Assembly (NCBI RefSeq): GCF_019749375.1
Contig: NZ_JACWFE010000027.1
Coordinates: 1-55,363, forward strand
DNA: 55,363 bases
Reading direction: 5' to 3'
From: Bacillus sp. S/N-304-OC-R1
Lineage (GTDB): Bacteria; Bacillota; Bacilli; Bacillales; Cytobacillaceae
Part shown: piece after piece, positions 1 through 10,271 of the stretch
Numbering within the stretch: position 1 is the first letter of the stretch
How the letters are laid out: every line of letters begins with the position of its first letter
The notes under the pieces: model-generated
The model's input: only the letters and a program-made list of their open reading frames with translations
Databases searched by the model: none
Told to the model about the DNA's origin: nothing
Made by a program: the position numbers and the translations under genes

Positions 1-185
1 AAGAATTATCCGGTATTAGCTCCGGTTTCCCGAAGTTATCCCAGTCTTACAGGCAGGTTGCCCACGTGTTACTCACCCGTCCGCCGCTAACCTTTGGGAG
101 CAAGCTCCCTCAGATTCGCTCGACTTGCATGTATTAGGCACGCCGCCAGCGTTCGTCCTGAGCCAGGATCAAACTCTCCAATAAA
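1..185 (-). rRNA. 16S rRNA, 5' end only
   Basis: The reverse complement carries the universal 16S start (GAGTTTGATCCTGGCTCAG) followed by the V1 region and the conserved segment up to about 16S position 185. The gene runs off the left edge. The mature 5' end is placed near 183-185 by comparison with Bacillus 16S. It is the first gene of an rRNA operon transcribed leftward, just downstream of lysS, as in B. subtilis. Confidence 0.97.
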
Positions 186-298
186 TTGTGAGTTGATTAG
201 CTCATAAATGTCTTTTTTAAGTAAAAAGACTAAAACGTTGACGTTTTTGTTCGTTCAGTTTTCAAAGAACTATCTAGTCGCTCATAAGCGACTTTTTA

Positions 299-327
299 AT
301 AATAACAGGTTTATTAAGCTGAGTCAA
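299..327 (-). promoter_or_regulatory. rrn operon promoter (P2-like)
   Basis: TTGACT at 322-327 and TATTAT at 299-304, with a 17-bp spacer, sit about 115 bp upstream of the 16S gene. A 7-bp hairpin (AGTCGCT/AGCGACT, 276-293) lies at the predicted transcript start, followed by the usual Bacillus rrn leader sequence. This is the strongest promoter in the 186-531 interval, which otherwise holds a weaker upstream promoter candidate and the lysS terminator. Confidence 0.85.
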
Positions 328-375
328 CAACTTTTTTAATCCTTTTTAACCGCCGTATTAGCGGCAACGGATATA

Positions 376-407
376 AATATACCACCTTAATTACTATTGC
401 GCAATAG
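376..407 (-). promoter_or_regulatory. Candidate upstream rrn promoter (P1) with palindrome
   Basis: On the minus strand, TTGCGC followed 17 bp later by TATATT gives a possible second rrn promoter. Its -35 lies inside a perfect 14-bp palindrome (CTATTGCGCAATAG, 394-407). Tandem rrn promoters are normal in Bacillus; the palindrome over the -35 is the unusual part. The assignment is inference. Confidence 0.4.
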
Positions 408-484
408 GTTTTTAGGTTTTTAATTAAGAAATTCAGAAGTGAAAATATTCATTTTATTCTTCCGCAATATTACTTAGTTTCATA

Positions 485-521
485 ATAAAAAAGCAAGGCA
501 CCTTTTATTGTGCCCTGCCTT
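485..521 (-). terminator. lysS terminator
   Basis: A hairpin (arms 493-501 and 510-518, 9 bp with one G-U on the minus strand, 8-nt loop) is followed by a run of T on the minus strand. It lies 10 bp after the lysS stop and separates lysS from the rrn promoters. Confidence 0.85.
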
Positions 522-531
522 AAACATTTTA

Positions 532-2085
<1,554 letters not shown>

Positions 2086-2146
2086 TTATACTTTTATTAT
2101 TTTACACAAAGTAAGCAGCACACACATCAATAATGTTTATAAATAG

Positions 2147-2178
2147 AATAAAAACTGCCAGCTTGTACACTGGCAGTC
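2147..2178 (-). terminator. dusB terminator
   Basis: A perfect 8-bp hairpin (ACTGCCAG 2154-2161 and CTGGCAGT 2170-2177, 8-nt loop) is followed by TTTTTATT on the minus strand. It closes the folate/dusB transcription unit upstream of lysS. Confidence 0.88.
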
Positions 2179-2227
2179 CTCTCTGTATCAAAAGTATTAT
2201 AGTTAAAGAAGCTAGTGATGTCAAACA

Positions 2228-3229
2228 TTATCCAGCTTGAATTTGGCTTCTCTCTTTCTCTTCAGCCTCGATAACAAGCGCATTTAACAACGTCACAAGA
2301 TCCTCTCTTGTTTCACAAGTATTAATAGCATTTCTTACTAATGCGTTGCCACGAACTCCTTTTAGATACCAGGCTGTATGCTTACGCATTTCACGAACTG
2401 CAATATGTTCATTCTTCAAGGCAATCAGTCGATCAAGGTGAAGGATACATACATCAATTTTCTCACGCACACTTGGCTCTTCCGTTAATTCTCCAGTCTC
2501 CAAGTATTTAACAGTACGATATATCATCCATGGATTACCCAGTGCAGCACGGCCGATCATAACCCCATCACAGCCAGTTTCTTCAAGCATGCGTTTTGCA
2601 TCTTGAGGTGTTTCGACATCGCCATTTCCGATTAACGGAATGTTAATATTCTCTTTTACTTCGCGAATAATATCCCAGTTTGCCTTTCCTTCATACATTT
2701 GAACCCGTGTACGTCCATGAAGGGCAACCGCATTTCCGCCAGCACTTTCAACTGCTTGAGCATTGCGGACAGCATAAATATGATCCTCGTCCCAGCCCAT
2801 ACGCATTTTAACGGTAACTGGCTTTTCAACAGCGTTCGTTACTGCTGACACCATTTCATAAATTTTATCCGGGTCAAGAAGCCATTTTGCTCCAGCATCA
2901 CATTTAGTGATTTTGGGAACAGGACAGCCCATATTGATATCAATAATATCCGCATTTGTATTCTTATCAACAAATTGAGCAGCTTCAATTAAGGTTTCCT
3001 TTTCGCCGCCAAAAATTTGCAGGCTTAGCGGTTTTTCACGTTCATCTATATAAAGCATGTTCATTGTTTTTTTGTTTTTGGAAACGATCCCTTTATCACT
3101 AATCATTTCAGCGCATACAAGTCCAGCGCCAAATTCTTTCACAGTGAGACGGAATGCTGAGTTACAAACTCCTGCCATAGGAGCAAGAACCACTCGATTT
3201 TTCAACTCAATATCTCCAATTTTGAACAT
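2228..3229 (-). CDS. dusB: tRNA-dihydrouridine synthase DusB
   Basis: FMN-dependent enzyme that reduces specific uridines of tRNA to dihydrouridine. The 333-residue protein is of usual length. Visible features are APMAGVCNSAFR at 16-27 (FMN-site region), the catalytic cysteine in NMGCPVPK (Cys102), a flavin/phosphate loop GNGDV at 201-205, and GRAALGNP at 226-233. The ATG at 3229 is preceded by GGAGG. It is the last gene of the folate cluster. A structured repeat-like segment (3247-3314) sits directly upstream, between yazB and dusB. Confidence 0.95.
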   Translation of the reverse strand: MFKIGDIELKNRVVLAPMAGVCNSAFRLTVKEFGAGLVCAEMISDKGIVSKNKKTMNMLYIDEREKPLSLQIFGGEKETLIEAAQFVDKNTNADIIDINMGCPVPKITKCDAGAKWLLDPDKIYEMVSAVTNAVEKPVTVKMRMGWDEDHIYAVRNAQAVESAGGNAVALHGRTRVQMYEGKANWDIIREVKENINIPLIGNGDVETPQDAKRMLEETGCDGVMIGRAALGNPWMIYRTVKYLETGELTEEPSVREKIDVCILHLDRLIALKNEHIAVREMRKHTAWYLKGVRGNALVRNAINTCETREDLVTLLNALVIEAEEKERSQIQAG

Positions 3230-3246
3230 ATTCGAACCTCCTTATC

Positions 3247-3314
3247 AGAAAAGCGGAGAGTGCCTGCTTATCAGGCATATGCCCTCGAGCCTATCCTCGC
3301 TCGGAGCTAGACAC
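3247..3314. repeat. Candidate interspersed repeat with two hairpins
   Basis: This intergenic segment begins AGAAAAGCGGAGAG and ends AGCTAGACA. It contains hairpins TGCCTG/CAGGCA (3261-3277) and CGAGC/GCTCG (about 3286-3303). The first 14 bases recur exactly at 23090-23103, and a related start lies at 32161. From memory, similar elements are scattered through several Bacillaceae genomes. No function is known to me. Confidence 0.5.
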
Positions 3315-3342
3315 TTATATATTTAATAAAACAGAATTACAA

Positions 3343-3558
3343 TTATTCATTTTCCTCCGGCGGCGTCAAATCATCAATGGTAATATTTAGAATCGAAACA
3401 ACCCGCATTAATAAATCTAGCGAAGGCATTCTGTTTCCCCTTTCAATCTCTCCTAAGATAGAGACCGAAACACCAAGCTCTTTAGCAAATCCTTCTTGAG
3501 TAAAGCCTTTTAATTTTCGAAAAGCGCGAATACGTCTTCCCCATTTTTCTGCTTCCAT
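3343..3558 (-). CDS. yazB: Small helix-turn-helix regulator YazB
   Basis: A 71-residue XRE/Cro-type DNA-binding protein consisting of one helix-turn-helix domain (about residues 10-62, core TQEGFAKELGVSVSILGEIERG, quoted in part: residues 19-38). Its targets are unknown. The ATG at 3558 has a good ribosome-binding site (GAGGGAG, 7 nt spacing), which makes a real 49-bp overlap with the 3' end of folK. The start site and the position inside the folate operon match B. subtilis yazB. It could regulate its own operon, but nothing in the sequence shows that. Confidence 0.85.
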   Translation of the reverse strand: MEAEKWGRRIRAFRKLKGFTQEGFAKELGVSVSILGEIERGNRMPSLDLLMRVVSILNITIDDLTPPEENE

Positions 3559-4037
3559 ATTCGTACTCCCTCTCTATCAGGTATTTTCTCTATAACATCT
3601 TGAAGAGGAACTTCCATCGTCGGAAGCCTGATGCCGGACTGAATCTCTAGTAGAGGAATGATGACAAAAGCTCTTTCATGCATCCGAGGATGTGGAACAG
3701 TTAACTTCTCCGAAATAATATTTTCTTGATTATAGAGTAGAATGTCAAGGTCAATGGTTCGTGGCCCCCACCTAATATCCCTTTTTCTGCCAAGGTTTTT
3801 TTCTATATCAAGGCATGTATGAAGCAATTCTAAAGGGCTTAAGTACGTTTCTACTCGAATAACCATATTTAAAAACTGATCCTGATCCTCATAACCGACA
3901 GGATCAGTTTCATAGATCGATGAAGTTTCTGCTACTTTTATTTCTGGTATCGCTTCGATACTAGCAATAGCCTCTTTTAAGCTTTCAAGTCTGTCTCCAA
4001 TATTAGAGCCTAAAGCTATATAAGCTTCATTTTTCAT
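3510..4037 (-). CDS. folK: HPPK: 6-hydroxymethyl-dihydropterin pyrophosphokinase
   Basis: Transfers pyrophosphate from ATP to 6-hydroxymethyl-7,8-dihydropterin, the step before dihydropteroate synthase in folate synthesis. The 175-residue protein has the N-terminal ALGSNIGDR (8-16) and the signature GPRTIDLDILLY (91-102) with its metal-binding aspartates (Asp96 and Asp98). The ATG (4035-4037) overlaps the folB stop by one base (TAATG), implying translational coupling. The last 49 bp are shared with yazB in another frame. Confidence 0.95.
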   Translation of the reverse strand: MKNEAYIALGSNIGDRLESLKEAIASIEAIPEIKVAETSSIYETDPVGYEDQDQFLNMVIRVETYLSPLELLHTCLDIEKNLGRKRDIRWGPRTIDLDILLYNQENIISEKLTVPHPRMHERAFVIIPLLEIQSGIRLPTMEVPLQDVIEKIPDREGVRIWKQKNGEDVFALFEN

Positions 4038-4399
4038 TATCCCCTGCTCCTTGTTATTTCAACTGCAACCGATTCATAATGGCCTGGTATTGGAGGGTCC
4101 GGCTTAACAACCCTTACCGTAACTTGGGAAATAGTCTTAAAACGGTTAAGCATTTCCCCGGCAATCTTTTCTGCTACCGCCTCAACTAGTTTAAAAGGCT
4201 TTCCCTCAACAATTTCCTTACATACTTGATACAGCTCTGCATAATTAATAGAGTCCTCAAGATGATCCGTTTGTCCTGCCTTTTTCAAGTCTGTTTCTAC
4301 TGTCAAATCTACAAAAAAGCGCTGACCAAGGCGGGTTTCCTCTTGAAAAACACCATGATACCCATAAAAAGCCATCTTGTTTAAGGTGATTTTATCCAT
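4037..4399 (-). CDS. folB: Dihydroneopterin aldolase
   Basis: Converts 7,8-dihydroneopterin to 6-hydroxymethyl-dihydropterin and glycolaldehyde. The 120-residue protein has the typical start with FYGYHGVFQEE at 11-21, the conserved Glu in that segment, and the catalytic Lys99 in VKPDPPIPGH. Length is normal for the octameric family. It lies 3 bp downstream of folP and overlaps folK by one base, so the three genes are almost certainly co-translated from one message. Confidence 0.95.
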   Translation of the reverse strand: MDKITLNKMAFYGYHGVFQEETRLGQRFFVDLTVETDLKKAGQTDHLEDSINYAELYQVCKEIVEGKPFKLVEAVAEKIAGEMLNRFKTISQVTVRVVKPDPPIPGHYESVAVEITRSRG

Positions 4400-4402
4400 C
4401 TT

Positions 4403-5227
4403 CTAGTTCTCCCTCCCTAGAAGTGCGTCCATCATAACCGTCATTCTTTTCATTTCCTTTACATCATGAATTCGGATAATCTGACAGCCTTTTTGAATTC
4501 CGTAGCAAACTGTTGCCCCTGTACCTTCCATCCGCTCTTCAACCGGCAAATCAAGAACCGCGCCGATCATCGATTTTCGAGAAGTTCCTAGTAAAACAGG
4601 ATAACCAATTGAAACAAGCTTATCTAAATTTCTCATCATTTCAAGGTTGAAGTCCAGGTCTTTAGCAAAGCCAATGCCGGGATCTAATATAATATTCTCA
4701 TCCTTCACACCCGCATTTTTAACCAATGTAATGCTTTCATATAAATCATTGACCACGTCTCGATAAAAAACGGTGTAATCAAGATTCTTACGGTTATGCA
4801 TCAAAATGATTGGCACCTGTAAATCGGCAGCCACTCTAGCCATTTCAGGGTCTGCCTTCGCTCCCCAAATATCATTAATAATATGTGCTCCTGCTTTGAT
4901 CGCTTGACGAGCTACTCCAGCCTTATAAGTATCTATTGAGATTGGTACTTTCACTTGTTTAGAAATCGCCTCTATTACAGGTATGACTCTTTCAAGCTCC
5001 TCTTCTTCCGAGACAGCAGCAAAACCAGGCCGAGTTGATTCTCCGCCAATATCAATAATATCGGCCCCGTCTTCCACCATTTGAATGGCACGCTCTACCG
5101 CCACTTCTATATGATTAAACTTTCCTCCATCTGAAAACGAGTCAGGAGTCATATTTAAAATGCCCATAATCAATGTTTTCTTGCTGTAATCCAATGAATA
5201 AGGTCCACACTGTATTGTATGATTCAA
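4403..5227 (-). CDS. folP: Dihydropteroate synthase (sulfonamide target)
   Basis: Joins p-aminobenzoate to hydroxymethyl-dihydropterin pyrophosphate. The 274-residue TIM-barrel protein shows ILNMTPDSFSDGG at 23-35, GGESTRPG at 61-68, DPGIGFAKD at 182-190 and GTSRKSMIG at 214-222, all substrate-site loops. The start is a TTG (5227) with GGAGG 8 nt upstream; no ATG is better placed. It sits 13 bp after pabC, so the aminobenzoate and pterin branches are produced together. Confidence 0.95.
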   Translation of the reverse strand: MNHTIQCGPYSLDYSKKTLIMGILNMTPDSFSDGGKFNHIEVAVERAIQMVEDGADIIDIGGESTRPGFAAVSEEEELERVIPVIEAISKQVKVPISIDTYKAGVARQAIKAGAHIINDIWGAKADPEMARVAADLQVPIILMHNRKNLDYTVFYRDVVNDLYESITLVKNAGVKDENIILDPGIGFAKDLDFNLEMMRNLDKLVSIGYPVLLGTSRKSMIGAVLDLPVEERMEGTGATVCYGIQKGCQIIRIHDVKEMKRMTVMMDALLGREN

Positions 5228-5240
5228 AACAAAAACCTCC

Positions 5241-6098
5241 TTACAATAAATCTCTGCTCCATAAATTGACTGTATGCTGCTGATATAATCTTTGAAGCTT
5301 CCTTACCTTTTCTCCTTTAGCACCTGGCATTTGCTTTCCGTCAAATGAGGATATTGGCACCATTTCTTGAATAGAGTTCGAAACAAACATTTCTTCTGCC
5401 TGTATTGCTTCGTCCAAGGAGAAAAAACCTTCGTGAATATGCATTCCATTTTTTCTCGCAAGACTAATAATAAACTGTCTTGTAATCCCGTTTAAGATTC
5501 CTGTTTCAATCGCGGGGGTGAAAAGGGTACTTTCTTTAATCCAGAAAAGATTCGATACAACACCTTCAGCCAAGAATTCTTCCTTAGTAAGAAAAATCCC
5601 TTCACAATCAGGAGAATTCCCAATCTCTCTTTTTGCTAAAATATTATTTAAATAGTGATGAGATTTTAGCCTCTCATATCCTTCCGGTGTGTTGCGCTTT
5701 AACTTTAAAATAACTGCCTTTTTCTCCTGGAATGGATTTTGTGGGGGAAGAGGCTTGGCAAATATAATTAAATTCGGGTTTTCATATGCTTCAGTCTGCA
5801 ATCCAATTTCACCAATCCCCGCTGAAACATTTAGCCGAAAATAGGCATCCTCTAGCTTATTCTCCTTCAAAAGAAGCCTTATAGCCTTTACAATCTCTTC
5901 TCTCGTGTATCGAACATCAATATTTAACACTTTTAATCCATTATTTAACCTATCTAGGTGGTCATCTAATAAAAAAGGGTGTCCGCCATACGTTCTAAAT
6001 GTTTCAAACAAACCCATCCCATACAAAAAACCATGGTCAAATGGAGAAATGAGTGCATCTTCCTTTCCAACAAGCTTGCCATTCATATATAAATACAT
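5241..6098 (-). CDS. pabC: Aminodeoxychorismate lyase
   Basis: PLP enzyme that splits 4-amino-4-deoxychorismate to p-aminobenzoate and pyruvate. The 285-residue protein has the fold-type IV aminotransferase layout: FDHGFLYGMGLFET at 20-33 and the PLP lysine in RLKSHHYLNN (Lys145). The ATG follows GGAGGAG by a short spacer. Branched-chain and D-amino-acid aminotransferases share the fold, but the position between pabA and folP identifies it. Confidence 0.93.
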   Translation of the reverse strand: MYLYMNGKLVGKEDALISPFDHGFLYGMGLFETFRTYGGHPFLLDDHLDRLNNGLKVLNIDVRYTREEIVKAIRLLLKENKLEDAYFRLNVSAGIGEIGLQTEAYENPNLIIFAKPLPPQNPFQEKKAVILKLKRNTPEGYERLKSHHYLNNILAKREIGNSPDCEGIFLTKEEFLAEGVVSNLFWIKESTLFTPAIETGILNGITRQFIISLARKNGMHIHEGFFSLDEAIQAEEMFVSNSIQEMVPISSFDGKQMPGAKGEKVRKLQRLYQQHTVNLWSRDLL

Positions 6099-6109
6099 GC
6101 ATTCTCCTC

Positions 6110-6682
6110 CTAGCTTCCGTAAGAGCGAATGAAATTTCTAAGCAAGTCCTTGCCAGCCACTGTCATAATAGACTCTGGATGAAACTGTACCCCTTCAATA
6201 GGCAGCTCCTTATGACGGACTGCCATTATTTCTCCCTCAGCAGTCCAAGCCGATACTTCCAAACAAGAAGGCAGAGTTTCCTTCTTCACGATCAAAGAAT
6301 GATATCGCGTTGCCGGGAACGGGTTAGGCAAGCCTTGAAAAATGGTTTTTCCATCATGGTGTATATCAGATGTTTTTCCATGCATGAGCCTCTCTGCTTG
6401 AACAACATCGCCGCCAAATACTTGTGCAATAGATTGATGTCCAAGACAGACGCCAAATACAGGTATCTTACCGGCAAAAGCCTCGATAGCTTGCAAACTG
6501 ATTCCTGCTTCATTAGGAGTGCATGGGCCTGGTGAAATCATTAGAAATTTTGGTTTTAGCTCCTCAATTTCTTCTATTGTGATCTCATCATTTCTTTTTA
6601 CCACTAAATCTTCGCCTATTTCACCTAAGTACTGAACAAGGTTATACGTAAATGAATCATAATTATCAATCATCAGAATCAT
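6110..6682 (-). CDS. pabA: Aminodeoxychorismate/anthranilate synthase, glutamine amidotransferase subunit
   Basis: Class I glutamine amidotransferase that delivers ammonia to PabB. In B. subtilis the same subunit (TrpG) also serves anthranilate synthase. The 190-residue protein has the nucleophile Cys79 in GVCLGHQ and His168/Glu170 in VQFHPES. The ATG at 6682 overlaps the pabB stop (ATGA); in-frame starts further upstream lie inside pabB and would break the family N-terminus [11 protein letters not shown]. In B. subtilis TRAP blocks this start through many GAG/TAG triplets. Here I see only two GAG triplets near the ribosome-binding site, so TRAP control is not evident. Confidence 0.95.
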   Translation of the reverse strand: MILMIDNYDSFTYNLVQYLGEIGEDLVVKRNDEITIEEIEELKPKFLMISPGPCTPNEAGISLQAIEAFAGKIPVFGVCLGHQSIAQVFGGDVVQAERLMHGKTSDIHHDGKTIFQGLPNPFPATRYHSLIVKKETLPSCLEVSAWTAEGEIMAVRHKELPIEGVQFHPESIMTVAGKDLLRNFIRSYGS

Positions 6683-8094
6683 TTCTGAACACCCTCTTCC
6701 TGTTCGGCCATCTCCTTCGCTTTCCATAGCGCAATCGCCTTTTTCAATGATTCCTTATATTCATTCTTGGGATTTGAATCGATTACAATGCCTGCACCAG
6801 CTTGTACATGTGCTTTGCCTTCCTTCACAATCATCGTACGAATGATGATATTCAGCTCTGTGTCCCCGTTATAATTAATCCACCCTAGTGATCCTGTATA
6901 TGGGCCTCTTGTAACAGGCTCTAGCTCTTCAATGATTTCCATTGTTCTAATTTTAGGTGCACCTGTAATCGTTCCACCAGGGAAGACAGCATCGATTAAA
7001 TCAAAGCCATCCTTGTCTTCAGCAAGTTTCCCTCTTACATTGGAAACGATATGCATGACGTGTGAATACTTCTCAATGACCATAAATTCATTAACTTCCA
7101 CAGAGCCGAACTCACATACTCGCCCTAAATCATTTCTTTCTAAATCAACAAGCATCACATGCTCTGCCCGCTCTTTTTCATTTTCAATTAATTCATTCGC
7201 AAGCTCAATGTCCTCTGCCTCATCTTTACCTCGTGAACGAGTGCCTGCAATCGGGCGTGTGCTTACCTCTTCATCCTTTTTCTTAATTAATAATTCAGGC
7301 GAGCCACTCACAAGCTGGTATTCAGGGGTATGGAAGTATCCCATATATGGAGAAGGATTTAATACTCTTAGCTGTTCATACACTTCAATTGCCTTTACTC
7401 GAATTGAGCGGCTTTGGCGAACTGAAAGGTTTACTTGAAATACATCACCTTTTGAAATGTAATCCTGTACCCTTTCAACGGCTTGAATAAATTCCTCTTC
7501 ACTCATAGAAACTTCGAGCTGATCCTCAACATTTTGAAGATCGTCCTTCCTAATTGCAGGATATTCTGTTGTCCAAAGCCTTTCCCATTCTGCTGTCTTC
7601 TTATCTAGTACTTGGTTATCATCATTTTCTTCATACAAAAACATGATCCATAAAACATTATGTATCTTATCAAACACAAACCATTCTTTAAATGTTAGAA
7701 AGTGAATATCTGGAATAGCCAGATCGTCTAGGGCTACTTGTGGCAATTTTTCAATATAACGGCCATAATCATAGCTGATTAAGCCAATCGCACCACCTTG
7801 AAAGTCAGGCAGTTCCTTCACTTTATCCACTTCAAAATGGCTCATCCACTCTTGCAATAAGTGAAGCGGATTTCCTTCAAGTACTTGCTTTCCAGTTGTA
7901 TCAATAATTTCTAATTTTGAATTCTTTCCTATAATTACATGATCAGGGTCAAAAGCAGCAATGCTATATCTGCCGCCTCTTCCACTTTCTAATATGACAT
8001 GGTGCTGTTTCCCTTCAGCTAAATGTCGGTATTGCTTATAAAAAAGATCATACGAAAACGGGACTTTTTTTGCGTGTATTTTAAACTTCTTCAC
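6679..8094 (-). CDS. pabB: Aminodeoxychorismate synthase component I
   Basis: Chorismate-using subunit that, with PabA ammonia, makes 4-amino-4-deoxychorismate. The 471-residue protein has the N-terminal anthranilate-synthase-I domain and the C-terminal chorismate-binding domain, with [12 protein letters not shown] at about 372-383 and [10 protein letters not shown] at about 433-442. The start is a GTG at 8094 with AGAGGTGA 7 nt upstream; the longer in-frame extension (to 8136) lacks a ribosome-binding site. It is the first gene of the folate operon. Confidence 0.93.
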   Translation of the reverse strand: MKKFKIHAKKVPFSYDLFYKQYRHLAEGKQHHVILESGRGGRYSIAAFDPDHVIIGKNSKLEIIDTTGKQVLEGNPLHLLQEWMSHFEVDKVKELPDFQGGAIGLISYDYGRYIEKLPQVALDDLAIPDIHFLTFKEWFVFDKIHNVLWIMFLYEENDDNQVLDKKTAEWERLWTTEYPAIRKDDLQNVEDQLEVSMSEEEFIQAVERVQDYISKGDVFQVNLSVRQSRSIRVKAIEVYEQLRVLNPSPYMGYFHTPEYQLVSGSPELLIKKKDEEVSTRPIAGTRSRGKDEAEDIELANELIENEKERAEHVMLVDLERNDLGRVCEFGSVEVNEFMVIEKYSHVMHIVSNVRGKLAEDKDGFDLIDAVFPGGTITGAPKIRTMEIIEELEPVTRGPYTGSLGWINYNGDTELNIIIRTMIVKEGKAHVQAGAGIVIDSNPKNEYKESLKKAIALWKAKEMAEQEEGVQK

Positions 8095-8149
8095 AGGGAT
8101 TTCACCTCTACATACTATTCTTTTTCCATCATACATGAAGAAAGCTCAG

Positions 8150-8192
8150 ATAAAAATAAAAAAAGCAACAGCTTAAAGCTAAGCTATTGCTT
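8150..8192 (-). terminator. cysK terminator
   Basis: A 13-bp hairpin (8163-8175 with 8180-8192, one G-U on the minus strand, 4-nt loop) is followed by TTTTTTTATTTTT on the minus strand. It lies 10 bp after the cysK stop. Confidence 0.9.
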
Positions 8193-8201
8193 AATAGTTA
8201 T

Positions 8202-9131
8202 TTATTCAGTTTCAAATTGATAAAGCGGTGTACTTAAATAACGCTCTCCGTTACTTGGAATGATCGCAAGTACCTTTTTGCCTTTTCCAAGCTCTTTTGC
8301 TACTTGTAAGGCTGCAAAAATAGCAGCTCCTGAAGAAATTCCCCCAAGAATTCCTTCTTCTTTAGCAGCACGGCGTGCATATTCAAATGCTTCATCATTT
8401 GTAACCTTAATAATTTCATCATAAATTTCTGTATTTAATACCTTCGGAACAAATCCTGCTCCAATTCCTTGAATTTTATGCGGGCCAGGCTTACCACCTG
8501 AAAGGACTGGTGAATCCGTTGGTTCAACTGCATAGATCTTAATATCATTATACTTCTCACGCAGTACGCTTCCAGCTCCTGTAATTGTTCCCCCAGTACC
8601 AATTCCGGAAATAAACGCATCTAGCCCATCGCTCATTTGTTCAACAATTTCTTTTCCTGTTGTACGGCGATGAATCTCTGGGTTAGATGGGTTCTCAAAT
8701 TGCTGAGGCATAAAATAGCCATTTTCTTTAGCCAGTTCCTCTGCTTTACGAATGGCTCCACCCATACCTTCTGGCCCTGGTGTCAACACTAATTCTGCAC
8801 CATATGCACGGAGAAGATTTCGTCGCTCCATACTCATGGTTTCAGGCATAACTAGAATTGCTTTGTAGCCTTTTGCCGCCGCAATCATCGCAAGACCGAT
8901 TCCAGTATTTCCGCTCGTAGGCTCAATAATCGTTGATCCTTCCTTTAAAGCGCCACTTTCTTCAGCAGCCTCAATCATTGCTAAAGCAATCCGATCCTTA
9001 ACACTGCTTCCCGGATTCATATATTCTAATTTTAAATATACATCTGCACTATTTTCATCTACCATTCGATTAAGCTTAACAATTGGTGTTTGACCTACTA
9101 GTTCTGCAACTGAATTTGCTACACGAGGCAT
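8202..9131 (-). CDS. cysK: Cysteine synthase (O-acetylserine sulfhydrylase)
   Basis: PLP enzyme forming cysteine from O-acetylserine and sulfide. The 309-residue protein has the PLP lysine in NPGSSVKDR (Lys45), PTSGNTG at about 73-79, and the phosphate-binding glycine loop [10 protein letters not shown]. The ATG at 9131 has AAGGAG 8 nt upstream; an upstream GTG in frame overlaps that site and is rejected. It has its own sigma-A promoter and terminator, so it is monocistronic. In B. subtilis it is controlled by CymR; I could not identify a convincing CymR box here. Confidence 0.96.
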   Translation of the reverse strand: MPRVANSVAELVGQTPIVKLNRMVDENSADVYLKLEYMNPGSSVKDRIALAMIEAAEESGALKEGSTIIEPTSGNTGIGLAMIAAAKGYKAILVMPETMSMERRNLLRAYGAELVLTPGPEGMGGAIRKAEELAKENGYFMPQQFENPSNPEIHRRTTGKEIVEQMSDGLDAFISGIGTGGTITGAGSVLREKYNDIKIYAVEPTDSPVLSGGKPGPHKIQGIGAGFVPKVLNTEIYDEIIKVTNDEAFEYARRAAKEEGILGGISSGAAIFAALQVAKELGKGKKVLAIIPSNGERYLSTPLYQFETE

Positions 9132-9174
9132 TTTCCCCACTCCTTAATCCGAGTATTTATATTGGTTTAATTAA

Positions 9175-9203
9175 AATTTAATACTTATAGGCAATAATGT
9201 CAA
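9175..9203 (-). promoter_or_regulatory. cysK sigma-A promoter
   Basis: TTGACA (9198-9203) and TAAATT (9175-9180) are separated by 17 bp on the minus strand, 44 bp before the cysK start codon. Confidence 0.65.
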
Positions 9204-9307
9204 ATGATTTCAACTGAAAAAGTATGATTTTTACAAAAGTTCATACTTTCGCCTAATCTCCCTTTAAACTATCCACTTTGGACAAAAACATACACCCTGT
9301 GATTAAT

Positions 9308-9342
9308 GAAAAAAAGATGACTCGCTTAAAAAGGAGTCACCC
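9308..9342 (-). terminator. yacD terminator
   Basis: An 8-bp hairpin (9316-9323 with 9334-9341, one G-U) is followed by TTTTTTT on the minus strand. It lies just after the yacD stop and separates it from cysK. Confidence 0.85.
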
Positions 9343-9352
9343 TGAATAAATT

Positions 9353-10264
9353 CTAATGCGCTTCCGTCTTTCCGTAAAACCAATCCACATGTATTTCATT
9401 CCAAAGCGGCTGGGCGGAAACAGGCGTATCCATTTGCTCCAATGCAATTTGCCTGCGGATCTGATCCTTAACCTCTTTATAAGAGTAATCTTTCCCTTTT
9501 ACATGCTCATGAAGCATCACTATTGCATAGCCCTCATCAATTTTAATCGCCTTGCTCCACTTACCTGGCTTCAGATTTTTAATCTCATCCATAAATGACT
9601 TGGAATAACGTTCATTTTCTTCGCTGACGTAACCTGCGTCTCCGCCAATGTTGGCTGTGAATTCATCGATTGAGCGTTCCATTGCCAAGACAGAAAAACT
9701 AGAACCCTGATTCAACTCTTTTATTGTTTGTTCAGTTTCTTTTTTTGTTTTAACGATAATCTGAGAAATATGATAGGAATCAGGCAACTGAAATTGGCTT
9801 TTATTTTGCTCATAATAATTTTTAATATCTTTTTCAGGTATCTTTGCATCCTTGGTTAACAGCTCCTCCAGCATGAGGCTGCTTTTAATCTGCTGTTTCC
9901 ATTTATCTTCATCAGATGCTTGATAACCTCCTGAAGAGCCATACATTGTTTTGAACATGAGAAGCTCACGTTCCACTGCCTTATCTGAAACTTTCACTCC
10001 GTACTTTTTACCAGCTGATTCTATCACTTTTTGGTCAATTAGTTCTTTTAATACTTCTTTTCCATACCGTGACTCCATTTCATTCAGCCAGTCTTGACGA
10101 GTAATTTTCTCTTTTCCGATAGTTGCCACTGTTTCATTTTGTCCTGGACTTCCTTTTATTAGAAAAATGGCAATGGTTAAGACATTTAATAATATCAGTC
10201 CCAGGATGATAAGCTTAAGTCTCTCCTTTTTCAGCCTCTCCTTCTTCAACTCTTTCTCCTCCAA
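9353..10264 (-). CDS. yacD: Membrane-anchored parvulin-type prolyl isomerase YacD
   Basis: Related to PrsA-type foldases that act outside the membrane on secreted proteins; the exact substrate is unknown. The product is about 303 residues: a charged Lys/Glu/Arg-rich N-terminus, a transmembrane anchor (about 18-40), then a SurA-like part and a parvulin domain (about 160-255). I see no lipobox cysteine, unlike PrsA. Two TTG starts are possible: 10264, or 10249 with GGAGGAG 6 nt upstream, which I find more likely to be used. It begins 7 bp after the hslO stop. Confidence 0.85.
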   Translation of the reverse strand: MEEKELKKERLKKERLKLIILGLILLNVLTIAIFLIKGSPGQNETVATIGKEKITRQDWLNEMESRYGKEVLKELIDQKVIESAGKKYGVKVSDKAVERELLMFKTMYGSSGGYQASDEDKWKQQIKSSLMLEELLTKDAKIPEKDIKNYYEQNKSQFQLPDSYHISQIIVKTKKETEQTIKELNQGSSFSVLAMERSIDEFTANIGGDAGYVSEENERYSKSFMDEIKNLKPGKWSKAIKIDEGYAIVMLHEHVKGKDYSYKEVKDQIRRQIALEQMDTPVSAQPLWNEIHVDWFYGKTEAH

Positions 10265-10271
10265 AAGCCAT

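Noticed and set aside
61..72. CACGTG in the 16S gene and other CACGTG sites (for example near 16100, 33690 and 35942) as further parS sites
   Set aside because: Their flanks do not match TGTTN...GAAACA; they are parts of rRNA or coding sequence.
6679..6740. TRAP binding site at the pabA start
   Set aside because: B. subtilis TRAP needs about nine GAG/TAG triplets; only two GAG triplets are visible here.
6932..7438. 168-codon plus-strand open frame antisense to pabB
   Set aside because: No ribosome-binding site, Ser/Thr-rich translation typical of an antisense shadow, and pabB is certain.
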